Source of the DNA: Stichopus chloronotus
Taxonomy: Eukaryota > Echinodermata > Holothuroidea > Aspidochirotida > Stichopodidae
Direction of reading: 5' to 3'
Assembly (NCBI GenBank): GCA_021234535.1
Contig: CM037840.1
Coordinates: 18,183,415 to 18,247,414 of the forward strand
DNA length: 64,000 nucleotides
Shown: piece by piece, positions 24,371 to 36,397 of the stretch
Numbering within the stretch: the stretch's first letter is position 1
How the letters are laid out: each line of letters begins with the position of its first letter
The notes under the pieces: generated by a model
The model's database searches: none
Seen by the model: the letters and a program-made list of their open reading frames with translations, nothing else
Told to the model about the DNA's origin: nothing
Position numbers and translations under genes: made by a program

Positions 24371-25479
24371 CTGAGAAGCACAAAGAAAGTGAAGCAATTG
24401 ATAGGATTGTAGTTTTTTTTGCTCACACTTTGTACACAGACAGACACACACACACAAGACAGACAAGCAGACAGAAATATTATCTCAAAATCTATCACTT
24501 ACCAGCAAATGAAAAACCAAATTAAGCTACTGTTAACTAAGTGATAATGATCCTACATCGCTCCAACATGTATTCAAAGTATGCTATTAGATTGGTTTTT
24601 GACATTGAGAGGTTGTTAGGACCAACCTCGTACGTTTGTAATGAGATTCTCTCAGAGTATCTTGTCTTATAACTGGGTGAAGTTTTCATCGTTGAGGTAT
24701 ATTCACTGAACAGTACTATCAGTTGCAGAAGTAACTAGTTCCAAACAGAAATTTGAGACAGTTGAGTGCATGCTCTTTGTTCTTGTTCATAAATTTTGCT
24801 GGTATGTCTTTGTTTTGTAGTCGTTAATATGCACAGGTGGCTGCTTCATCACACTAAATGAAATATCAAAGTAGATAATACTTGATAAGTGTAATAAAAA
24901 TTGATCCAGGTACCTAATACTTGCTGGTTTCTGCACCAGTGTGAGTCATCAGGACAGAGCATTGTCATCAACCGGACATATGTAGAAAGTACTATCTTTG
25001 CTGGCATTTGTAAGGCCATTTAGTTCATCACAGTATGGTAATATTTATTATTTGTTGTTAACAATGGGTGTTGTTGAATGTGTTAACCTTGGTTTTGTAA
25101 CATTCAGTAGATCTGTAACAACTCTACTTTGTTTGCTTCTTCATGGTTAAGATACACTTAAATATTGTGTATTTATTAGCCCTGCCCTCTTGATTTCTTT
25201 CAGTCAGAGAAAAAAAAAAAACAAAACAGAAAACTATCTTGTTGTCTAAATTACTAGTTGACTAACAACCAACTGCATACTTAACTTGCTGACTAACAAA
25301 GCGACCAATAAAGTTAACTTTAACTTTACATTGAAAGGATTCATGTTCGCATAAGTATTTTTGTCAACCTTGCATGTGGTGCTCTCCCAGACGCAGACTT
25401 CAGTTAACATCAATGATATACTGAACTTACAACACCAAAAATGCTTTGAGGTGCAACCCAAGATCCTAAGGCAATGCAA

Positions 25480-25884
25480 AGTAGTGTTTTCATAGATTCC
25501 TAAAACTCGGAATCGGGTAAATTTATCTCATACCAATCGGGTACCCGGGTACCCGACTGCAATAGTGGCTTAACTGTTTATATCGGCATTTCCACGGGAC
25601 CGTGCATCACACTTGTGTGGAGGAATCTTACTGAGTACACTACGTACACTCCATTACACCCTCTTGTTTGTAGGACCACCTGTTTCCATTGAAAAAAAGA
25701 AGAAAATCCCATTTTGAGCTATTTGCTGTGTATGATAGGTAAAATTTAGCCGTCTGACACAGTGTGTTCATGCAGCTGGTTGTGTCGTCTTTCACTTTAT
25801 GAAGGAATCGGGTAGTAATTTTGGATCCGGGTAATACAATGCCATTCGGGTACCTAGGTTTTTGGGTTACTGGTGAAAACACTA
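25480..25884. mobile_element. Candidate hAT-like MITE with GTAGTGTTTTCA ends
   Basis: Perfect 12-bp inverted ends GTAGTGTTTTCA and TGAAAACACTAC enclose about 400 bp. Repeated CGGGTA/TACCCG motifs lie near both ends, including the 20-bp palindrome TCGGGTACCCGGGTACCCGA. No matching 8-bp target duplication is visible, so the hAT assignment is weak; repeat-element identity is likelier than family. Confidence 0.5.
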
Positions 25885-26505
25885 CCACATACTATGTAAA
25901 CAGTGTAGAAAGTATTGCTGTTCTTTAATAACAAAGGTTTGTCAGAAGAGCAGAACTCGGCGAACAAATTTGTTAATCCCCAAGGCCCTTAAAATTACAA
26001 AGAGTACAAGCAAAACAGCTGTGGACAGTTTGAAGAGACAAAGAACAATGGAAAGATAAAAGATAAGAATGGCAAGAAGACCAGCAGATAGACTGACAAT
26101 TTAAAGGAAATTATTCTTGTGAAATTCTGTTTCTACCGACAGGTAAATGTGCTTAATTTTTTGTAGTTGATCTTAAACGGTGGAGAAAGAGTGTTTTGTA
26201 GAATATTTCTTCAACAAATGAAGGAGCAACTCCATTTTATAATACCATGTGACAAGAAATGTAGACATAACTGATGAAGAATACATTTCAGTAGTCACCT
26301 TCATTCACAACCTACAGTTCATCTAGCCATATGTATCATTGTAACGATACACAGTCATTGCTGTTCTCATCCTTACGCATGGTCAGAAATAGAACGTTAA
26401 CAACACACATTAATGTTGGATGTAAACCATAAGATTCATGGAATGTATAGTGCTGCCTTCCTAATTTATAGCATACTCTCATTGTTTCTTTGTTTGTGCC
26501 TATAG

Positions 26506-26576
26506 ACTTTGAGTGTTCTTTGGTTGCATTGAAGCAGTCTCACCTCGATTGTAGGCCATTGCCAACTGTCCAGGAG
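26506..26576 (+). CDS. GPCPD1: GPCPD1 exon (visible exon 9)
   Basis: Twenty-four codons (291-314) between acceptor tgcctatag and donor GAG|gtaaca. It reads FECSLVALKQSHLDCRPLPT, then VQE. The PLPTVQEAL junction matches the family's PFPSLKMVL segment, where the helix precedes the NIEIK strand. Confidence 0.88.
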
Positions 26577-26785
26577 GTAACACAGTTTTTAGAATCTTTC
26601 TCTGCACTATTTATATTATTAACTTTGTAATTCATACTAATTGCTTTACTCTTCGTATTGTCAGTAAAGAGGGTTGTAGGGTTTTGGTTGGATTATGTGA
26701 TTTAGGACAAATCACTGGCTATCCTAGAAGAATAGATATAATCATCATTTTGTTCTTCATTATCATTTCGATCATTACCTAATTT

Positions 26786-26846
26786 CATCATCATCACCAC
26801 CATCATCATCATCACCACCACCATTGCTATCATCATCACCACCATC

Positions 26847-26878
<32 letters not shown>

Positions 26879-27036
26879 CATCGTCATCAATCATCACCAC
26901 CATCATCATCACCACCACCACCACCATTGCTATCATCATCATCATCACCACCACCATTGCTATCATCATCATCACCATCATCATCATCATTATCATCATC
27001 ATCACCACCACCACCACCATTGCTATCATCATCATC

Positions 27037-27067
<31 letters not shown>

Positions 27068-27335
27068 CCACCACCACCACCATTGCTATCATCATCATCA
27101 TCACCATCATCATCATCACCATCACCATTGCTATCATCATCATGATCATCATCATTATCATCATCATCACCATCATCACCACCACCACCATTGCTATCAT
27201 CATCATCATCATCACCATCATCACCATCATCATCATCACCACCACCACCATTGCTGTCATCATCACCATCTTCATCATCATCATTATCATCATTGTCATC
27301 GTCACCAGCATCATCATCATCATCCTCTCCATCAT
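26786..27335 (+). repeat. CAT/CAC trinucleotide array with higher-order units
   Basis: About 550 bp of CAT and CAC triplets, periodically interrupted by CCACCACCATTGCTATCATC (about nine times). Long open frames on both strands (Asp/Gly/Asn or Ser/Pro runs) are a by-product of the three-base period. Confidence 0.93.
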
Positions 27336-27599
27336 TTCCCATATTTGTTTTTCCTTTTTTGGGGGGTATCTCTATTTTAATTGAACCAGTCATTCTGTTA
27401 CAACATCAAACTACAGTATTATTGCAATATTGTATTAGGTCTGAAGCTGCCTAGGGTAGTGACTGTGAGTATTACACATGTTATAAATGTCTCTGTCTTT
27501 ATTGACTGCCATAGGTATTCTTCTTTTCCTTGCTTTTGCATGATATTTAGCAAAACAGGTGCTGTAATGAAATACTTCACTGCTGGATAACAGTGAGGT

Positions 27600-27790
27600 G
27601 CAACACCACAGAGAAAGGAGAAAAACATTCAAACACTAGAAGAATGTTGAAACAGAAGAATATTGAAACTAATGAACAACAGTGGAACTTTATTAACAAT
27701 ACTGAAATGCTATGAACATTATTGAAAGTAAATGAACAATTGTGAAACTATATTGTGAACAATGATGAAACTGAAGTAACAATAAGTGAA
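27600..27790 (+). repeat. Degenerate TGAACAATATTGAAAC repeats
   Basis: Variants of GAACAATATTGAAACT recur every 20-30 bp. It is AT-rich low-complexity sequence after the CAT array. Confidence 0.5.
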
Positions 27791-28365
27791 CTCACTTACA
27801 CTTGTCATCTCATATGAAGTGAAAGATAAATCTGCTATCCTGTTAGAGAGACAGTTTGTGCAATCAAAACTTCCTTTTGCCAAACTTCTTTGCAATGGCA
27901 GTTCTTGGCATTGGTCTCTACATTGATGGTAGATGTTTTGCATCAATTGGTCTCTTCCCCCCATCCATGTGATATCATCCGTGGCACTTCATTGGTTGCT
28001 TCCCCTTACCATGTGACACAATAGCAGGTTTTTGCATTGGTCTCTCCTAAGGGCATCGTCATTCAAATGTACAGTACTCTTCTATTCACAACTAAATACC
28101 AGGCACTGTATGTCGTAGTTACCTTGATCAGAAACAAATGCGTATCATCTGTTTTGCTTTAACTGCCTGTAGCATAGTAAGTAACATATCTTAAATCTTA
28201 GTTTCTCATGTTGGTAGCATATTTATGATTAAAGTGTGTCAAAGTGCATAATCTTTCACTTACATGTCTTTAAAATCAGGGATAGCATTATCTGAACCTG
28301 TTGTGTAGTGTGATTTAGTGAGTGTAAATTGAAGGACTAACAGTTTGCCTTTTTTTATTTTCCAG

Positions 28366-28431
28366 GCATTGGAGAGTGTGAATGAAGAGCTCGCTTTCCA
28401 TATCGAAGTCAAGTATCCAATGACTGATGTG
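28366..28431 (+). CDS. GPCPD1: GPCPD1 exon (visible exon 10), IEVK strand
   Basis: Twenty-two codons (315-336), ALESVNEELAFHIEVKYP then MTDV, between acceptor ttttccag and donor GTG|gtgaga. E328 and K330 are the conserved Glu and Lys of the GDPD barrel strand (NIEIK in relatives). Confidence 0.93.
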
Positions 28432-28845
28432 GTGAGACAATAGTAACTCTAGAGTCACATTTGCTGTATGGCTATGATACAGGGTCATACACCTCTTCCA
28501 GTACTTATCCACCCTATAATTACCATTAGCCATAGGTATTGTAGACCTGTAACTCTGCTGTAGCAAGTGTGACTTAAATGTAGCGTGAGTTAATGTACTG
28601 TCTAGTCTAACCTACTATCTTGTCTATGCTACTGTTATCAATGCTCCGATCTGATGGTATGTGCTGATTTGCTGCTTCACAATGTTTGTCTACCAGCCAT
28701 GATTTTCACCGAATTTTGGCAGCATGTGCAAAGTACCCCCATAACAATACTTCCTAAGTTCTGCTGTACTTTATACCACCCTGTTGTATTTGATACCACC
28801 CTAAATACTGAATAATCATTACGTAATCTTTGCTTCATCTTACAG

Positions 28846-28973
28846 GGTGGGAAAAAGGAGTCTGACGGTGGCGACCGAAATGTGTTAGTTGATTCTCTAT
28901 TGGACGTCGTGTTCCGACATGCGGGCAACAGAAGTATAATATTCTCTTCTTTCGATCCAGATGTCTGCATAAT
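28846..28973 (+). CDS. GPCPD1: GPCPD1 exon (visible exon 11), FSSFD motif
   Basis: Forty-two codons plus two bases (337-378) between acceptor cttacag and donor AAT|gtgagt. [14 protein letters not shown] closely matches the vertebrate IVFSSFDADIC block. Confidence 0.95.
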
Positions 28974-29189
28974 GTGAGTGGTTTATACAGCAAAGCTGCT
29001 CACTCTACTGAGTCATGTTTCAAGATAAGCCTCATTTTCTTTATCAAACAGTGTTGAGATACAAAAATTTTAATCTTGTTTGCACTTCGTGAGGTTGACA
29101 GTGTTATTTATTTACAACAATTTTCTAGTGGTGCCCTCATGTAAGTGAAACTAAAGAAGCTGATATTTTGAATTTCATTGTGTCTGTTT

Positions 29190-29800
29190 TTCTACATTAT
29201 CAACATCATTCCCTGCTCTTTTCATGTTTGTTTTGTTACATTACCAACACCATCCCCTGTTCTGTTCATGTTTTGTTACATAACCAACACCATTCCCTGC
29301 TCTGTTCATGTTTGTTTTGTTACATAACCAACACCATTCCCTGCTCTGTTCATGTTTTTTTACATAACCAACACCATTCCCTGCTTTGTTCATGTTTGTT
29401 TTGTTACATAACCAACACCATTCCCTGCTCTGTTTGTGTTATGCTAAATGACCATTACCATTCCCTGCTCCTTCATGTTTGTATTGCTACATTAACAACA
29501 CATTCCCTGCTCTGTTCATGTTTGTTTTGTTACATTACCAACACCATTCCCTGCTCTGTTCATGTTTTTGTTACATAACCAACACCATTCCCTGCTCTGT
29601 TCATGTTTGTTTTGTTACATTACCAACATCTTTCCTTGCTCTGTTCTTGTCTGTTCTACTACATTACTAACACCATCCCCTGCTCTCTTTGTGTTTCGCT
29701 AAATTACCATTACCATTCCCTGCTCCTTCATGTTGGTATTGGTACATTACCAACACCATTCTCTGTTGCTGTTAATTGCTGTTCTGTCACAATACCAACA
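29190..29800 (+). repeat. Minisatellite of ~40-44-bp units
   Basis: About 14 units built on GTTACATAACCAACACCATT, then CCCTGCTCTGTTCATG. Unit lengths vary around 35-46 bp, so the open frames across it change phase and are not credible proteins. It lies in the intron after GPCPD1 exon 11. Confidence 0.9.
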
Positions 29801-30840
29801 CCATTCACTTCTCCGCTCTATATTCCTCTAGCCTAGTGTAAGTATATGTGTTTTAGTTAATGTAGGACATTTTTCATGGTGCTTTTCATGTCTCACTGAG
29901 CACAACTGCACACATTGTTTTCGTTGACCTAACGTTAGGCTAGGCCTGCCGTACAGCTATTCACAACCAATATATCATAGCAAAATTTTGTTCCAATAGC
30001 ACACAATTTTGTCACAATTTAACAATTCAATAAATTCATGGTTGTTTTTTTGTGACTTACAATCGGCTTAATCTGAAAAGGTCTGCTTACAGTGGAACTT
30101 TGTGACAGTCACCTTTGAATATTGTTCTGAGTTTGAGCAGACGACAGTTTCCGAAGATGCTCGCCAACATACACCAACATTTCCAGTCATTAAAGAGTTT
30201 GTCTTTTTTTCCTTGGGAATTAGATCGAGAATACTATCTGCCATGGTCATATTGCTACAGTAAAAAACAACACCACACTTTGGTCATTTTTCAAGAAAGA
30301 CTGTGTATTCAGGTGAAGTAGGCAATAATTTAATAACTTACGCTTCTTGGCATCAGCTGAGTACACAACTGGCATTACTCGTTATAGTACAAGTACAGTG
30401 GCTATACACATAAGTTGTGTAGCCAATGTAGCATAGAACTGCATGCTGTTCTCTGCAGTGTGAAGTGCGATATTGAACAGCTGGTTTGTTATCTGCTCCT
30501 GAGGTCACTTTTCAGATTTCTGGAAAAACACGACAAGTCGGCATCAGTCTGCCAAAAACTAAGTCTCACACAAAGTACGCCTGAAATCCATTGTATTTCC
30601 AAGTTTGAAAAAATTGAAAAAGTGCATGTCATAAAAATGATGTTTGAATATCGCGAAAGCATATCTCTTATTATGATACCATATCTTTAAAGTTTATATC
30701 CATCAATTGAGTGAAATTCCTTCCGATTTGAAAGTTACAAACTTCACTGAAGATTAGCCATTTCTTGTGAATGAGTGATAAGAATTGTCAGACTGCCAGC
30801 ATCGTTGCACGCTCCATAATTTCATCTTTTCATTTTCAAG

Positions 30841-30976
30841 GTTGAGGCAGAAGCAGGGTCGTTATCCAGTACTCTTAGCTAACTTCGGCCAGACTGAGAA
30901 ATATGCCAGTTACAGAGGACTAAGATGTAGCAGTGCAGAGATTGCTGTATACCTTTCATTAGCAGAAAACCTTCAG
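30841..30976 (+). CDS. GPCPD1: GPCPD1 exon (visible exon 12)
   Basis: Residues 379-424 between acceptor ttttcaag and donor CAG|gtatgt. It opens LRQKQGRYPVLLANFGQ, matching vertebrate MVRQKQNKYPILFLTQG, and ends AVYLSLAENLQ. Confidence 0.95.
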
Positions 30977-32171
30977 GTATGTTCATCACTCAATGATGTT
31001 GTAATTGAAGCCAAACCTAAATAGCAATTGTTTAACTTGTTTTAAGTATTAAACAAATAAACTGATGCAGATACTGTCATAGAGAAAGCATTAACTGATC
31101 TGGGATGTTGACTTTTTGTTCCTCCAACAGATCGAGTTATTAAAGACATTGACCTCTGAGATTGAAATTTTATAGGAAAAAGGGAAATTTTCCCTCTTTA
31201 TTGGTGAAGACCTAATCTTAAAAGCATGTTCTGTTCTCAAGTTTATGGATTAAGAAAAAAATATATATTTTCCAGAGGTACAATGCATCATGGGTAATCT
31301 GTGATCTCACAATGACACAACTACATCGATATCATTTTTTATTTCGCATAAACTTGACTGTCTTTAAAGAAACACTACAATAGTTTAAAGGGGCACATTG
31401 AGCTGTGTCATGTAATTGACCAACATTTTACAAACATTTTTGACAAATGGTCAAGCTAAGAGGATCCCCCTTGTGTCACATGCAAGTGAATACTGATGAG
31501 TAAATAATGAACAATTGCATTTGGTTTTTGAAAGTTTGTGACCAGACACTTTTCACATTACTACGAATTCACATGCACACAGCCAATACAAACCATCTGT
31601 CAAAAATTCAAAGCTTTTCCCAGTCTCTGTAACTATTGGATGTGTAAAGTTGACTAATAATTTTCATTATAAACATTGTCTTGTATTTGTATTCTTCAAA
31701 TTACTTAAAATGTTATTGATATCAAATCCATGTGCTGCTTTGAGAGATTTATCCTCAATGCCCACAACATTTTCAGGCTATCTACATTGAATCTGGTCTA
31801 ATTATTTTGCTGGTGTTAAAAAAGTTAAAGAAGAACTTCCATTTCAAATAACAGCAAAGAATTGAAGTCAATTTGCCAGTATTAGGTGACCTTTTGTTAC
31901 CTTGAGACACATGGAAGTCTTTCTTGACCATAGCTTCTTTTTTTTTTCAAACAGTATTTCACTCAGTTACAAACAAGATATTGGTATGGATGTTTTAAGT
32001 GCCTGCAGTGAAAAAAAAAATATGTTCTATCATTTAAGAACCTCTTTAATTGTCAGTGGACTATATTTCTGAAATATTTATTCAATGTTCATTAGATCAT
32101 AACAATGTAATTTGTCGTGATGATTGCATTCACTGATATTTTTAGTCATTGTGTTCTGGGTTGATTTTTAG

Positions 32172-32332
32172 GGACTGAACGGTCACTCCGACGATTACGT
32201 AGCAGAACCTTCGTTGATATCGACTCTCCACGACAACGGCAGGATCTTGTGTGTATGGGGAGAAGAAAACAATGAGGTGGTGTACATCAATAAGCTGAAG
32301 GACCTTGGGGTGGACTTAATTATTACTGACAG
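32172..32332 (+). CDS. GPCPD1: GPCPD1 exon (visible exon 13), C-terminal barrel strand
   Basis: Fifty-three codons plus two bases (425-477), from acceptor gatttttag to donor ACAG|gtaagg. It contains GRILCVWGEENNEVV and the closing LKDLGVDLIITDR, matching the family's FCWGDDTND and LKELGVNGLIYDR. The last 34 bases and the donor are the first unit of a tandem array running into the intron (32299-32568). Confidence 0.95.
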
Positions 32333-32568
32333 GTAAGGGACCATAGCCAAATAGAGGCATAAGGGATGGATTGGAATATTATTGACAGATAGGGGACCAT
32401 AGCCAAATAAAGGACACTGGGGTGGATTTGATTATCACTAACAGAACCAGTCCACCATAGCCAAAATGAAGGACTGAAGAGTGGAACTGATTACCACTGA
32501 CATGTATGGAATCATGGCTGAATAATAGAACTAAGGTTGAAGTTACATATTTCTAACAGGTATAAGTG
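32299..32568 (+). repeat. Five-unit tandem array seeded by GPCPD1 exon 13 splice donor
   Basis: Units start at 32299, 32354, 32411, 32470 and 32526 (55-59 bp). The first contains the last 34 coding bases (KDLGVDLIITDR) and the donor. Later units repeat GGGGTGGATTTGATTATCAC, TGACAG and CCATAGCCAAATA with substitutions. The donor dinucleotide is lost in units 2 and 3, while unit 5 reads ACAG|GTATAAG. Confidence 0.85.
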
Positions 32569-33659
32569 TATCTATTTACTTATTTGGTGACTCTCTCCAA
32601 AGAGTTGGGAAGATGGGAGTACCACAGTAAAGGAAGAACCTTAAATAGATGCTGCTGATGATGTCATCATCAATTGTACAACAGGAATCAATTAGATCCC
32701 ATTGATAAGAACATGTATCATTGTTTGTGGAATGAAAATTAAAATCTGACCAAGTACTGCAAACAACATTGATAAACTAATTCAATGTTGTGATATTTTG
32801 ATTTAGAGAAGTTACATTCAAGTGAGAATCCGACTGAATATTTTCTCACAGAATTTCCCAACAAGAGACTGGAAAAACTGCCCAGCCAACATTTAACCCA
32901 TTTACCTTTCAAAGTGCTGATGCTATTTGATGCTATTCCAAAACTTTTTTTCCAAAAATTCAGCAGGGATGCCGATTTGATCATGAGACTTCACTTAGTG
33001 GTATCAAAAATAGAGAGTGAGTGTATTTACTCTCATGTGAGGTGTCCATATTTGAAACAAAGTTGGAAACTCCTGAACCACATGCCTGAATTTTGACTAT
33101 GAAATTTGGAGAAATGTTCGTCTGTGTCCTGGTTTTGTCTGTATATTCACCTTCTCTAGATCTGTGCTATTAATGCCAATAAATAATATTAATGCAGTGA
33201 CATCCCGAACAAAGAGAGAGGTCAATGAGTTGGTTAGTATTTGCCACACCTTTACTCATATTTCTACCTCGTGAGAATTAAAGTTTACTTCCTTTCTTTC
33301 TTGACCAAATTTTGTGGGCGGTGACAGTGGAGAGTGCCTCTTGTAGTATGATATTACAATTGTATTTCTGAAAATACGAAAATGTTTTTTGACGTTCCTT
33401 ACCATCTTTGGCTCCACATATGTTATGTTGAGAAAAAAAAAACGGAAACTGTAACAATTTTCATTTAATAACTGGTAATGTGAAGACAAAAAGTGAATGT
33501 GATGTGAAGAAGATATGCACTATCCTGGCATGTTGGGTTTCCTTTGAAATCAAAATGAGCACTGTTCATGTTTGCATCAAGAACGCTTACCTTTCCCATC
33601 ATGCCTTTCACTACATAAAAGTTCTTAGTTGTCTGCAGAACTCTGTGAAACCAATAAGG

Positions 33660-33860
33660 TCCATACATCAAATTATACATATATCCGTCATTGCACTCCA
33701 TACCTATACTATCAATATATCAAACTCTCCATACATCTGGCATTGCACTCCATATCTATAGATACATCAGACTATCCATATAGCCATAATTTTGCTCCAT
33801 ACCTATATTATCATTGTCAGACTATCCATATATCCATCATTGTACTCCATACCTATATAT
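33660..33860 (+). repeat. ~50-bp tandem repeat, TCATTGCACTCCATACCTAT
   Basis: About four diverged units, each with an ATATCCATCATTGCACTCCA core followed by TACCTATA. Confidence 0.75.
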
Positions 33861-34285
33861 CAAGACTGATTTTTGTTCACACCGATATATATAGATAACA
33901 TCGATATATAGTAAACACTATATATAGTACACTCGGATATTTGTACTGAACACTGCTTTACAAGTTCATCATACACTGCCCACGTTGATGCAGCGACTAT
34001 TTTTTTGGTGTTATCAAAAGTTCTCGTAAGAGTTGGTCAGTAGCATAAGACTGCTTTCAATCGGGTCACTTTTACCTTATCTCTCTTCATGAGAGACAGT
34101 CACTTGACAAGAACTTGCACATAGAAATGTACCATGCACAGCAATCTTCTGCATTTCTGCATTTGTACCGGCTATGGTGGTGAAATCCATATCCCTGTAA
34201 TTATCGTTATTTTAAAATCCATACGCTGATATCAACATTTTTTCAACCCCGATGAAGTTTAGAGGTGAATTTTGGTTTATCTTGA

Positions 34286-34522
34286 TCATTTTTCCTGGGT
34301 GTTTATCTTATTTTCTGCATCTTCTCTGCATGGGCTTTTGATTTTTCCTTCTAAAAGATTTGATCTATTCTGCTCTGTGTTTATCTCTCTGGTGAGAAAA
34401 GCAACAGCTCTGTCAAAACTCTTCTCAATACTAGCCTGGTCTTCGTTTATCAGTCTTTTTTGTTCCCTGAAGAACTTTTCACAGAGAGGTCTGTTCAAGG
34501 ACAAAAGTTCACCATTTTCCAA
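34286..34522 (-). other. Unassigned open frame, possible but unproven coding
   Basis: Seventy-eight codons, MENGELLSLNRPLCEKFFRE onward, rich in Glu, Lys, Arg and Asn and helical in character. It is unusually protein-like for this region and antisense to GPCPD1. I recognise no family and see no clear splice or promoter signals. A-rich DNA can produce such composition by chance. Confidence 0.2.
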
Positions 34523-34935
34523 AAATGAAAAATCTCACAGAAATCATACCACAACACGGAAAACATGAAAACTTGAGGAGACAAAAAAAAAATGTAAAAA
34601 ATTACAAATATCCAAATCTGTGGTAATTTTCTTTATTCTTTGAATGAATATTGATCATTTACTTCTGCAGAATTTCTTTTAGAAAACAGAAATCAATTCT
34701 GATTTATAGAATGAAAGAGAAAATGGACAACAACATTCACAAAACGATAGAGTCATTTCTTTAGATCTAATCTTCAATCATGTGTCTCCCTCCTTGCTGT
34801 CACTATTCCTAATGTGGAGAATTCATCTGTTGCATCACCTCAGTCCAGATTTAAAGTGTTCTTGAGAAAATTGTGACATTTCTACTATTTTTGATTCCTT
34901 GCCGAAGGCAGAGGAATCTATGCGATGGTGATGTC

Positions 34936-34968
<33 letters not shown>

Positions 34969-35239
34969 CGTGTGTGACGCCTGCTTGTAAACACGATATC
35001 TCAAGAAGCGTAACTCTGAGTGATCTCATACTTGGCATGTAGATTGCCCTTATTGAGTAGGTGATCCCTAGTGTTTTTGGTGGAGGTGAAAGGTCATCTG
35101 GGGTCACTAGAGGTCAAAAGGTAAATACCTTGAAAATTGCTTGTAAACACGATATCTCCAGAATCGTAACTCTGAGTGATCTCATACTTGGCATGAAGGT
35201 TGCCCTTATTGAGTAGATGATCCCTACCGTTTTTGGTGG

Positions 35240-35397
35240 AGGTCAAAGGTCATTTGGGGTCAACATGGGTCAGATTGTGAAAACCTTGTAAACATGATAT
35301 TTCAAGAAAGGAAGCTTGTAGAAATCTCATGTCTAGTAGGTAGTTGTACCATGTTGAGTAGAGGAACCCTATTGTTTTCAGTGGAGGTCAAAGGTCA
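35240..35397 (+). promoter_or_regulatory. Two perfect DR1 motifs in element B2
   Basis: AGGTCAAAGGTCA occurs at 35240-35252 and 35385-35397. One-mismatch versions (AGGTGAAAGGTCA) are at 35084 and 36914. Confidence 0.35.
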
Positions 35398-36046
35398 TTT
35401 GGGGTCAACAGGGGTCAAATTGTGAAAACCATGTAAACACGATATCTCAAGAAGAGAAGCTTGAGCAGATGTCATACGAAGTGTGTAGGTGTATCTTACT
35501 GAGTGCAAGGGTCATCAGAGGTCAGAAGGTAAATACCTTGCAAAATTGCTGGTAAACACGATATCTCCAGAGCAATAAATGTGAGAGATCTCATAGTTAG
35601 CGTGTGGTTTGCCCATATCGAGTAGACATAGCAACATAGTCTCTTTGATAACCATAAAGAAAAGATGAAGACAACATTAAATTTGGTATCAAAGATTATT
35701 ATTTGGCAAACCTGCCACTGTCCTCATAAGGACATGTGAGCATGCATGAATTGTAAATTGGAATTGATTAAATATACCACGGGTTATTAGCTTTATAAAA
35801 AGAACTAAATTACTGATCATTTGGATCAAATACCCTTGAGCGTGCATGAACTGTGATTGCTTAATTGAATGAATCAAATTGTAACTGACCCACCTCTGTT
35901 CAAATTGGTCTCTGTTATCTGACATAATTTATCACAGTTGACTGCCAGTAGAAACCACAATGTCCAGAATAAATCATACAGTCTGTTGAGCCAGGTGCTT
36001 AATGGACTTAATCATTTACTTTATAAACAGTGTCTCTGTTTAGCCC

Positions 36047-36397
36047 TTAAAGGGAAACAGGGCGTTTGTTTTACAGAAAACAACCATATTTTTAAAACCA
36101 TTATTTGTGGACATAGAATGATAGATTATTCAAAATAATGAATTACAGTAGCCTTATTTTCAAGGAATAAGATTCTCACAGATCAGAAATTTAGTTATTT
36201 GTTGCTCAACAATAATTTGTTCACCCAAACTTTTTAAAATTCAAATGATGCATCCGTTACTTATCACATGCATAATGTTTTGAGGAGATGAAGCTTGGAC
36301 AGATATTTATTGATGAGATTGAATGGTTTAACAATGGTTGAAGCGAATTTCTTTGTACGCCATGTTGGTGTATTCTAAACGGCCTATTTCACTTTAC
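36047..36397 (-). mobile_element. TTAA-type MITE, copy 4 (inverted)
   Basis: A full-length copy in reverse orientation with TTAA at 36047-36050; the right end has decayed to TTTCACTTTAC. It sits inside a larger region of 146-bp-type repeats (34893-37060), so it probably inserted later. Confidence 0.82.

Larger units (their letters stand above)
22098..26505. other. GPCPD1 intron 8, minisatellite-rich, no gene recognised
   Basis: Holds two adjacent minisatellites (23487-23962 and 24113-24370) and the candidate hAT-like MITE (25480-25884). An acceptor-like site near 22680 opens about 40 codons but matches no family. Confidence 0.6.

Noticed and set aside
26824..27393. Long open frames on both strands (poly-Asp/Gly, poly-Ser/Pro, poly-Ile/Thr)
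   Set aside because: They are produced by the CAT/CAC triplet period, overlap in several frames and lie within a GPCPD1 intron.
29168..29836. Overlapping 136-, 63- and 77-codon open frames with repeated ITNTIPCSVHV
   Set aside because: They are a translation of a minisatellite whose unit length is not a constant multiple of three; the frame jumps between overlapping ORFs.
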